NCBI GenBank assembly: GCA_019187365.1
Contig: JABARE010000048.1
Span: 1 to 52,674 of the forward strand
Length of the DNA stretch: 52,674 nt
Direction of reading: 5' to 3'
Source of the DNA: Saprospiraceae bacterium
GTDB lineage: Bacteria > Bacteroidota > Bacteroidia > Chitinophagales > Saprospiraceae
Positions 1 through 6,727 of this stretch are shown piece after piece. The stretch's first letter is position 1. Every line of letters begins with the position of its first letter. The notes below the pieces were generated by a model, which was not told where the DNA came from, made no database searches, and was given only the letters and a program-made list of their open reading frames with translations. The position numbers and the translations under genes were made by a program.

Positions 1-350
1 GTTTTTTCCCCTCTGGTGACCCTGGCGCCTTGGCGCCATGCTCTGAACCAGCTGAGATAATCTCCCTTTATGTTTTTTCCCCTCTGGTGACCCTGGCGCC
101 TTGGCGCCATGCTCTGAACCAGCTGAGCTAATCTCCCTTTATGTTTTTTCCCCTCTGGTGACCCTGGCGCCTTGGCGCCATGCTCTGAACCAGCTGAGAT
201 AATCTCCCTTTATGTTTTTTCCCCTCTGGTGACCCTGGCGCCTTGGCGCCATGCTCTGAACCAGCTGAGATAATCTCCCTTTATGTTTTTCCCCTCTGGT
301 GACCCTGGCGCCTTGGCGCCATGCTCTGAACCAGCTGAGATAATCTCCCG
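1..350 (-). repeat. Tandem array of five 71-bp tRNA-like units
   Basis: Five near-identical copies begin at 1, 72, 143, 214 and 285 with an exact 71-bp period; the copy at 285 has one T fewer in its T run. Read on the minus strand each unit starts GGGAGATTA, followed by a D-arm-like stretch (TCTC or GCTC, then AGCTGGTTCAGAGC), an anticodon-arm-like inverted repeat TGGCGCCAAGGCGCCA, GGGTC like a variable loop, and ACCAG like the 5' side of a T stem. After that it departs from a tRNA (AGGGGAAAAAACATAAA) and the next unit starts. The 3' half of a tRNA and its acceptor strand are missing, so no unit can fold as a complete tRNA. The copy at 72-142 has G at the first D-stem position (GCTC pairs with GAGC); the others have T. 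The array runs off the left window edge. Just upstream on the minus strand (366-382) is a hairpin, CCCCGCT-GAA-AGCGGGG. Confidence 0.85.
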
Positions 351-418
351 AAGCCACCATGCCTGCCCCGCTGAAAGCGGGGGGTGTGGTCCTTGGAACT
401 TATTCCCGTAAGGGAGGG

Positions 419-426
419 CAAAGATA
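419..426 (-). promoter_or_regulatory. Possible -7 promoter box reading into the tRNA-like array
   Basis: On the minus strand this is TATCTTTG, an exact match to the Bacteroidota -7 consensus TAnnTTTG. A transcript starting near 414 would run leftward through the CCCCGCT/AGCGGGG hairpin and then the repeat array. No convincing -33 element was found, so this is a candidate only. Confidence 0.35.
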
Positions 427-502
427 GTTTGCAAGCCCCTCTTTTAAAAACCATTTTTCGTTCAAAAAAATTTAGGGCCGCGGGATTCCGTGTTTAAGGG
501 TT

Positions 503-1933
503 TTAGGAGCGGCGCATCTCGACGAGGGAGACCATCCGGAAGGCAAAGGCGAGCAGCACAATCAACCCCCCTGAAAGCAGGGCCCGGAGCTTCCAGTCCA
601 CATCCAGCTGCATTACGCCCAGAGCGATCAGCCAGCTCATCCCGGCAAACAGCACGGAGAAGAGTACAAAATCCCGGGTGATGTCGACCAGTCTGCGCAG
701 TCGGATGTCGATGGCCTGTATGAGAAAAAGGCTGCCATGCACCACTACGGCCACCCTGGCCGCCGCAACGGCTGCACCCTGGGGTATAAAAAGGCCGTTC
801 AGGACCAAACAGCATACCGCAGCCCATAAGTAAAATCCGGCCAGGCGCCACTCCTGGTGCACCGACTGGTAGAAAGCTCCAAGTATGTAATTCAGGCTGG
901 CCGGCAAAAATGCCAGCATGATCCATGAAAAGGGTTCGTACCAGTAGGGATCACTTGTATGATATAGCAGGCGCACAATCTCAGGAGCATAACAAAATCC
1001 AGTGGTGCAAACGATTATGGTACCCACCAATAACCACTTTACAGACAATTTGAACAGTCCACTCAACTTCTCTCTTTCGCTGTGCAACCGGGAAAACATG
1101 GCCAGCAACAGACCTGCAAGGGCCAGAGAAAACATCCCGAATGCCTCAAACAGCCTCTGGGAAGCCGCATATACCCCTGCGTGGTGGGTCCCATCGGGGA
1201 GACACCTCTGCAGTAAAACCGAATCCACCTTGTTGTAAACCGATCCCAATAAGTAAATCGCCGCAAAGGGAATCGCCGGAAGCAGGGTTTTTCTGACAGC
1301 AAGGAGCATCCTGGTATCCGGCCAAATGGCCACCCCCTTCCCTCTCAGGTAGACCGCAGCAGAAAGCCAGGTCACTCCAAGCGACAGGGTCTGCATCCAC
1401 GCAAAACCGGAAGCACTAACCCAACCCCGCAAAGAAGGTAACCACAATACTGCAGTTCCCATTCCGATGAGCAGAAAACGATCGAAAACAGAAAAAAAAC
1501 TGTCCTGGCGGTAATGCCCCAATCCTGCAATCCCGGCACGGGTAAAATAGATGACGCTTACCAACACCTGGTTTGCCGCCAGGTGCAGGATCAGCCCCCT
1601 CCATTCGCCGGGATAACCTCCCAACCAACACGCAACAGCCACCACGAGCAGATATACTGCCGACAGCATCCACTTGACAGCGCCATAGCTCCGAAAAGCC
1701 TCAAGGCTCTTCTCCCCATTCTGGCTAACGTATCGACTGGCAAGGTTCTGTAGGCCAAAATCGTTGATGAACTGGAACAATAAGGTGAAATTGAACAGGC
1801 CGTAGTACAGACCATACTCCTGCGTTCCCATGAGCAACTGGAAATTGCGGTCTATTCCCAAAAGGTAATAAACCTTGATCAGCATGTTGCTTCCCAGCAA
1901 CAAAGCGGCGTTGATCGCAAACTCTTTCTTCAT
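503..1933 (-). CDS. Polysaccharide/oligosaccharide flippase family membrane protein (Wzx-like)
   Basis: A 476-residue protein made almost entirely of hydrophobic segments, about 12-14 predicted membrane helices, starting MKKEFAINAALLLGSNMLIK. The pattern of an N-terminal amphipathic start, repeated paired helices and a long C-terminal half fits the MOP-superfamily polysaccharide flippases (RfbX/Wzx, PF01943/PF13440-type), which move lipid-linked sugar units across the inner membrane. The frame stays open upstream to 2131, but that extension lies inside a MITE-like element (2004-2188) and is not membrane-like. I therefore place the start at the ATG at 1931-1933. No glycosyltransferase genes are next to it, so the sugar substrate cannot be inferred. 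It is transcribed toward the tandem repeats, and no clear terminator is visible after the stop. Confidence 0.8.
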   Translation of the reverse strand: MKKEFAINAALLLGSNMLIKVYYLLGIDRNFQLLMGTQEYGLYYGLFNFTLLFQFINDFGLQNLASRYVSQNGEKSLEAFRSYGAVKWMLSAVYLLVVAVACWLGGYPGEWRGLILHLAANQVLVSVIYFTRAGIAGLGHYRQDSFFSVFDRFLLIGMGTAVLWLPSLRGWVSASGFAWMQTLSLGVTWLSAAVYLRGKGVAIWPDTRMLLAVRKTLLPAIPFAAIYLLGSVYNKVDSVLLQRCLPDGTHHAGVYAASQRLFEAFGMFSLALAGLLLAMFSRLHSEREKLSGLFKLSVKWLLVGTIIVCTTGFCYAPEIVRLLYHTSDPYWYEPFSWIMLAFLPASLNYILGAFYQSVHQEWRLAGFYLWAAVCCLVLNGLFIPQGAAVAAARVAVVVHGSLFLIQAIDIRLRRLVDITRDFVLFSVLFAGMSWLIALGVMQLDVDWKLRALLSGGLIVLLAFAFRMVSLVEMRRS

Positions 1934-2003
1934 TTGCCGTTCGCAAGATACGGCAGCTTCAGCATGACCCTTTTGGTCCTGAGAGCCCACCTTTAAAAAT
2001 GAA

Positions 2004-2188
2004 GGGCACCTCGAATAACCCAGTTTTGATACCAGAATGAATTTAGGGAAACAAGACGAGGCGCAGCGAAGGAAGCTATGTGGAACGATAACTGACTGAG
2101 CTGCAACGAAGGATTGTGATGCTAAATTCATTGAGTGGGTGAGCCTGTGCGGTCTGGCTGGCGCAATAATGGGTTATTCGAGGTGTCC
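2004..2188. mobile_element. MITE-like element with 19-bp terminal inverted repeats and TGAA target duplication
   Basis: The left end is GGGCACCTCGAATAACCCA (2004-2022). The right end is its near-perfect inverse (2170-2188), with one difference. The element is 185 bp and is flanked on both sides by TGAA (2000-2003 and 2189-2192), a 4-bp target-site duplication. It encodes no transposase. Its interior (GCGCCAGCCAG..., CAATGAATTTAGC..., CTTCGTTGCAGCTCAGTCAG) recurs at 51834-52099 and, in part, at 22359-22431. It lies upstream of the flippase gene and adds a spurious N-terminal extension to that frame. Confidence 0.8.
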
Positions 2189-2411
2189 TGAATGTTGTGG
2201 CAATCCACTTCACCCATTCCCCGATTGAACCTGGTAAAATCTCCGGAGTTCCTTACCAATGACCCCATCCTTGCATATTGAACCACGCGAAACTGGGCGC
2301 AGCTTTTGAAAATTTGGCGCTCCATTCCCGTACCACCGCCAGGGCTAAATCCGTTCTTCAGAGACCACCGTCAGCTAAAAAATGACCCACCCTACCGTCA
2401 ACATGAACCGG

Positions 2412-2419
2412 TAACTTTG
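2412..2419 (+). promoter_or_regulatory. -7 promoter box abutting the start codon at 2424
   Basis: TAACTTTG matches TAnnTTTG exactly and ends four bases before the ATG at 2424. A start site a few bases downstream of the box would fall on or next to the ATG, implying a leaderless transcript. No clear -33 element is visible. Confidence 0.45.
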
Positions 2420-2423
2420 TACG

Positions 2424-5400
2424 ATGCGCCCGGCACCCTTTTTGCTCAGTCTCCTGCTTGCCCTTTCCTTTATCCCTGCTTCGGCTCAATACTTTGGCAG
2501 AAATAAACCCAAATACCGGGACTTTGATTTCCGCATTTTCGAAACGCCGCATTTTAACATTTACTACTACGACCTCGACAGCGCGCGCATTGCCCTCTAT
2601 GCCTCCTGGTTTGAGTGGTGGTATGATCACCATTCACAGCTCCTCGGCGAACAATTCGTTTCGCGAAATCCTGTAATCCTCTACAATAACCACGGGGAGT
2701 TTCAGCAAAATTTCGTCATTTCGGGCAACGTAGATGCTGGCACGGGAGGGGTGACCGAAGGCCTGCGCAACCGCATTGTACTCCCGCTGGCGATCACCAA
2801 CGACCAGACCTTTCACGTCATCGGTCATGAACTCGTCCACGCATTCCAGTACAACATGATCCTGCGCGGAGATTCCACGTCAACGGAGTCCCTGCAAAAT
2901 TATCCGCTGTGGATCATCGAAGGCCTTGCCGAATACCTCTCCAAAGGATCTGTCGATGTGCAAACGGCCATGTGGATGCGCGATGCGGTTCTCCGGGGCA
3001 AACTGCCAGACCTTGAGAAAATGGACCGCCCGGAATATTTTCCTTACCGCTTTGGCCACGCTTTCTGGTCTTTCTTTTCCAGTCTGTTCGGCAACGCCCG
3101 CATAAAACCCTTTTTCGTATCGGTCGGCCAATATGGTCTGGCTACTGCCTGTCTCGAAAACCTCGGCATCCCCATCGACACTTTGAACAGCGCGTGGCAG
3201 CGGACGCTGTCGTCGCAGTATTCCGGCCAATTCGCAGAATCGGGGCAATCCGGCAAGGAAATCCTGTCTTCCAGCAATGCCGGCAGGATGAACCTCTCTC
3301 CCTCCATCAGCCCCAATGGACGCTACCTTTGCTTCCTCTCCGAGAAAGACCTCTTCACAACGGATCTCTTCCTCGCCAGCGCACAAGACGGCAAGATCCT
3401 TCGCAAATTATTTTCACAGGCCCGGGAGGGGCACATCGACCAGCTAAACAGCCTTGAATCTGCTGGCACCTGGTCTCCCGACTCCCGGCGTTTTGCGTTC
3501 CCCGCGTTCAAGCGCGGCCGCAGCGTTCTGGTGATCAAAGATGTGGAAACCGGAAAAACACAACGCGAACTGCAGTTTGCCAACCTACCCTACTTTATAC
3601 AACCTGCCTGGTCACCGGATGGAAAATCCATCGTCGTTACGGGTACCCACCGGGGGCAAACGGATCTCTACCTCATCGACCTCAAGACAAAAAAAGCTAA
3701 CCGGCTCACCGAAAACTCAGCGTCTGAAATCCATCCCGAGTGGTCGCCCGACGGCAAGATCCTCGCCTTTAGTACGGACGCACCAGCCTGGCAACAAGGA
3801 CAAGGCTCCGGATACTGGCCGTTTTCCCTGGCATTGCTCGACCCCTCCGACCGCAGCATCCGCTACCCAACACAATTTGACGGCGCCAACCACTTTAATC
3901 CGCAATACGACGCCTCGGGCAACTTGCTCTTCCTGAGCGATCGCAACGGTGCACATACCTTGTACCGGCTGGACAGCGATTCGGCACAACTTTCCCAACT
4001 GACGCTGTCTTCCGGGGGGATCATGGGCGTCAGCGCCTATGCACCCGCATTTTCAGCAGCGGGCAAACGAGACCGCATCGTTTACACCCAGTTTCGCCAA
4101 AACAGTTTCGGAATCCACCAGATTTCAACGGAGAAACTGCTTTCTATTCCCGTTGGCCGGGACGCGGTTGACCGGAGCGCAGCATACCTTCCCATGGATA
4201 CGGAAGCACCCCTTCTATTTCCCGACACCTCTTCCAGGCTGAAGGCGGCACTGCCCTCCACCTCAGCAGACAGCTTTAACATCCGGCCTTATCGCGCGCG
4301 GTTTGGACTGTCTTATGTCGGTGCATCCGGAGGCGCCGGTTATGGAGGAAATTACCTGTCCAGTGGCATCGGCCTCTCGGGAGGCGTTGATATGCTGTTT
4401 ACCGACATTCTGGGCAGCCACCAGCTCTATACCGGCCTTGCCCTGAACGGAGAGATCTACGATGTGGCCGCCGTGGCGAGCTATCTCAATCGGTCATGGA
4501 GCCTCCCCTGGGGTGTAACCCTGCAGCACCTTCCAACCCGATATTTCAACTATACCCCTGGGTTCGTAAGGCAAAACTTCGTCGACGAAAACGGCAACGT
4601 CTTTTCCGCCTACACGGACACTACCCTGCTGCTGCGCATTTTTGAAGAGGAGATGAGCGGGGTAGTACACTATCCTCTCTCCGTAACCCAACGGTTTGAA
4701 TTCGGAGCCGGATCATCATACCGTTTCTTCCGGCTTGACCAGATCATCGATTTTTACGACGACATCAACAAGTTCTTTTATCTCGGTGGTCAAAAAGAGA
4801 AGTTGAAAGCAGGGGATGCCGTTCAGGTTGGTCCCTATACCATCGAAAAAGGCTGGCTCTCCAACGTCAACGCCGCCTGGGTTGGCGATAACGCATACTT
4901 CGGTTTGACAGCTCCCATGGTTGGCTACCGCTACCGCGTAGGTGTTGAAACCTATTTCGGCCAGTACGACTTCTCGGCCATGACCATCGACGGGAGAAAA
5001 TATTTTTGGATGAAACCCTTTGCCCTGGCCTTTCGCTTTATGCATTATGCGCGTTACGGGAGAGACGCCAACCGCTTCTATCCCATACTCATCGGACAGT
5101 ACGGACTCATCCACGGATATGATTTCGACCACCTCGAAGATCTGCGGCAACGCTACGGCATCGAATACGAACAGATCAGCGGATCGAAGATCGGCCTTGC
5201 TTCCGTGGAATTTCGTCTGCCTCTGACCGGTCCTGACCGCTTTGCCCTGCTCAACGCCCCCTTTCTTCCGATCGAGCTCAACGTGTTTATCGACGGGGGA
5301 ATGGCCTGGGACGACTGGGCGGATTTTTCTTCTGACATCGATTTTTTAAAACCCAAACCCGTTTTCAGTACAGGACTGGGATTCCGCATCAACCTCTTTG

Positions 5401-5489
5401 GAGCACTGGTCCTCGAACCCTATTGGGCATGGCCGCTGCGATCGAATTCCCGGGCCCAATTCGGTTTTAATTTTATTCCGGGCTGGTAA
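2424..5489 (+). CDS. Exported peptidase-like protein with TolB-type propeller and outer-membrane barrel
   Basis: A 1021-residue protein with a signal peptide (about 1-21, cleavage after ASA). Residues 25-260 look like a gluzincin metallopeptidase: HELVH at 135-139 followed by the IIEGLAEY segment, where E166 would be the third zinc ligand. Residues about 280-590 hold repeats of the PD40/TolB propeller type (SWSPDSRR, AWSPDGKSI, EWSPDGKIL). The C-terminal 350-400 residues are rich in alternating aromatic/polar strands and end in NFIPGW, as expected of an outer-membrane beta-barrel of the bacterial surface antigen type. The protein is probably anchored in the outer membrane with the peptidase and propeller in the periplasm. 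Substrate unknown. It stands alone and converges with the ybeY-fusion gene, 12 bp between stops. The exact family name is less certain than the domain order. Confidence 0.75.
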   Translation: MRPAPFLLSLLLALSFIPASAQYFGRNKPKYRDFDFRIFETPHFNIYYYDLDSARIALYASWFEWWYDHHSQLLGEQFVSRNPVILYNNHGEFQQNFVISGNVDAGTGGVTEGLRNRIVLPLAITNDQTFHVIGHELVHAFQYNMILRGDSTSTESLQNYPLWIIEGLAEYLSKGSVDVQTAMWMRDAVLRGKLPDLEKMDRPEYFPYRFGHAFWSFFSSLFGNARIKPFFVSVGQYGLATACLENLGIPIDTLNSAWQRTLSSQYSGQFAESGQSGKEILSSSNAGRMNLSPSISPNGRYLCFLSEKDLFTTDLFLASAQDGKILRKLFSQAREGHIDQLNSLESAGTWSPDSRRFAFPAFKRGRSVLVIKDVETGKTQRELQFANLPYFIQPAWSPDGKSIVVTGTHRGQTDLYLIDLKTKKANRLTENSASEIHPEWSPDGKILAFSTDAPAWQQGQGSGYWPFSLALLDPSDRSIRYPTQFDGANHFNPQYDASGNLLFLSDRNGAHTLYRLDSDSAQLSQLTLSSGGIMGVSAYAPAFSAAGKRDRIVYTQFRQNSFGIHQISTEKLLSIPVGRDAVDRSAAYLPMDTEAPLLFPDTSSRLKAALPSTSADSFNIRPYRARFGLSYVGASGGAGYGGNYLSSGIGLSGGVDMLFTDILGSHQLYTGLALNGEIYDVAAVASYLNRSWSLPWGVTLQHLPTRYFNYTPGFVRQNFVDENGNVFSAYTDTTLLLRIFEEEMSGVVHYPLSVTQRFEFGAGSSYRFFRLDQIIDFYDDINKFFYLGGQKEKLKAGDAVQVGPYTIEKGWLSNVNAAWVGDNAYFGLTAPMVGYRYRVGVETYFGQYDFSAMTIDGRKYFWMKPFALAFRFMHYARYGRDANRFYPILIGQYGLIHGYDFDHLEDLRQRYGIEYEQISGSKIGLASVEFRLPLTGPDRFALLNAPFLPIELNVFIDGGMAWDDWADFSSDIDFLKPKPVFSTGLGFRINLFGALVLEPYWAWPLRSNSRAQFGFNFIPGW

Positions 5490-5501
5490 GCGCCGGACTT
5501 G

Positions 5502-6266
5502 TCACTGCGTCTCGATTTCACGCGGATTCCAGAAATATTTTTCCATGGGAACCACCCGGTGACCTTCGACACACACCCCCTCCTCGCGCAACAAATGCGC
5601 CATGCGTTCGCCGGCGTCGCCAAACATCATGCGGCCACTGAGCTCACCCCGCACATTCACTACGCGATGCGCGGGTACATCCCCTACGGTCCCCTTGAGC
5701 TGGTTGAGCGCCCATCCCACCATCCTGGCAGAACCCAGGGCAAGGTAATCGGCAATGGCACCGTAAGTGCAAACCCGCCCACGGGGAATCTGCCGCACCA
5801 AGTCGTACACCCAGTCGAAATAATGTTTTGAAGACATCAGCGCCCGCCCGTAAAGCGCAAGTGCCTCGTCTTCTGCCTCCCGCATCCGCTCCCGCCCTCC
5901 GGGCTGCTGGTCATCGTAGCCCAACAGGTGCAACATCCCATGCACGATGACTCGGAGCAACTCTGCCTCCTCATCCTGATTGAACTTGTGCGCGTTTTCT
6001 CGCACGCGGTCGACACTGATATAACATTCGGCAGCTTCACCCGGATCGTCTCCTGGAAAAGTCACTACGTCCGTATAATAATCGTGCTGCAGGAATTTGC
6101 GGTTGAGGTCCATCAGGTAGTCGTCTGTGCAAAATACGTAATCGATGCGGGGGAGTTTTTTTCCAAGACCCACGGCAACGCGATCAAGCCATTGTACGAT
6201 GCCCGCCTTGCGCAGGTGAAATTCCTCCACCTGAAAATGAAACCCGATTTTCCCCTGAGATGACAT
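5502..6266 (-). CDS. ybeY: YbeY rRNA-maturation endonuclease fused to an alkyltransferase-like (ATL) domain
   Basis: One 254-residue frame holds two complete domains. Residues about 1-142 are YbeY, the metal-dependent RNase of 16S rRNA 3'-end maturation and ribosome quality control: signature VIVHGMLHLLGYDD at about 107-120. The third metal ligand is Asp rather than the usual His, a change I recall from Bacteroidota YbeY proteins. Residues about 145-254 (starting MSSKHYFDWVYDLVRQIPRG) match the DNA-binding half of O6-methylguanine methyltransferases: QIPRGRVCTYGAIA helix-turn-helix and GWALNQ. The active-site motif PCHRV is PAHRVV here. The acceptor Cys is missing, as in ATL proteins that flag alkylated bases for excision repair. 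No stop separates the domains, though an internal ATG at the junction could start a separate ATL product. It is the last gene of a minus-strand cluster, 62 bp after the ATPase gene. Confidence 0.88.
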   Translation of the reverse strand: MSSQGKIGFHFQVEEFHLRKAGIVQWLDRVAVGLGKKLPRIDYVFCTDDYLMDLNRKFLQHDYYTDVVTFPGDDPGEAAECYISVDRVRENAHKFNQDEEAELLRVIVHGMLHLLGYDDQQPGGRERMREAEDEALALYGRALMSSKHYFDWVYDLVRQIPRGRVCTYGAIADYLALGSARMVGWALNQLKGTVGDVPAHRVVNVRGELSGRMMFGDAGERMAHLLREEGVCVEGHRVVPMEKYFWNPREIETQ

Positions 6267-6279
6267 AATACACAGGATG

Positions 6280-6297
6280 CTTACGAACGTTTGTTAG
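6280..6297. repeat. Dispersed palindrome, copy 1 (upstream of ybeY)
   Basis: CTTACGAACGTTTGTTAG, two mismatches from the consensus CTAACGAACGTTCGTTAG that I derive from this window. It lies in the 62-bp gap between the ATPase stop and the ybeY-ATL start, 14 bp upstream of the ATG. It could be an operator or a small hairpin. Confidence 0.6.
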
Positions 6298-6328
6298 TTA
6301 CACTTGGCCGGGAGATAAGGAACATCCC

Positions 6329-6727
6329 TTACGCCTCCACGTGCAGCTTGAAACCAATTTCCACCGTCCGCCCATTGTCAGAGAATATAACCCGGTCGGA
6401 GAGCCTCTGCATCAAAAATACACCCCTGCCACCACACTTTTCTATGTTCTCGGGGAGGGTTGGATCTGGAATGCCCTCCGGGTCGAAACCCTGTCCCTCA
6501 TCCGAAATGCGGAAACAGATGTGCTTTTGCATCCGGACCGTGCGCAAGCTCACAAATTTATTGCCATCAGATTTGTTGCCGTGGAGAATGGCGTTGTTGA
6601 CGGCTTCCGTAATGGAGATCAGCACATTTGGATAAATGGACTGGTCGAGCTGGTACTCGTTAAAAATTCGCTCGAGGTATTCCTCTACCTTGCAAATGTT
6701 GGCCGGGACCGACGCAATCCTGATCAT
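6329..6727 (-). CDS. RsbW-like ATP-binding protein (anti-sigma factor / histidine-kinase fold)
   Basis: A 132-residue protein with the GHKL ATPase core: N-box ITEAVNNAILHGNK (about 45-58), G1 box DEGQGFDP (about 76-83) and G2-like GGRGVFLM (about 97-104). Small free-standing proteins of this HATPase_c_2 type are usually serine-kinase anti-sigma factors (RsbW/SpoIIAB) or their relatives. The ATG at 6725-6727 overlaps the stop of the upstream DUF4175 gene (ATGA), so translational coupling is likely and fixes the start; the longer open frame upstream lies inside the other gene. No anti-anti-sigma partner or sigma factor gene is seen in the window, so its target is unknown. Confidence 0.8.
   Translation of the reverse strand: MIRIASVPANICKVEEYLERIFNEYQLDQSIYPNVLISITEAVNNAILHGNKSDGNKFVSLRTVRMQKHICFRISDEGQGFDPEGIPDPTLPENIEKCGGRGVFLMQRLSDRVIFSDNGRTVEIGFKLHVEA

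Noticed and set aside
1..350. CRISPR array
   Set aside because: The 71-bp units are contiguous and nearly identical along their whole length; there are no variable spacers and no cas genes.
139..434. Small ORFs of about 73 residues in the tandem repeats
   Set aside because: They are repeat translations in two frames (SWFRAWRQGARVTRGEK units) and share no feature of a real protein; the DNA reads better as tRNA-like.
1934..2131. N-terminal extension of the flippase
   Set aside because: It is encoded inside the MITE-like element; the membrane protein starts at the ATG 1931-1933.
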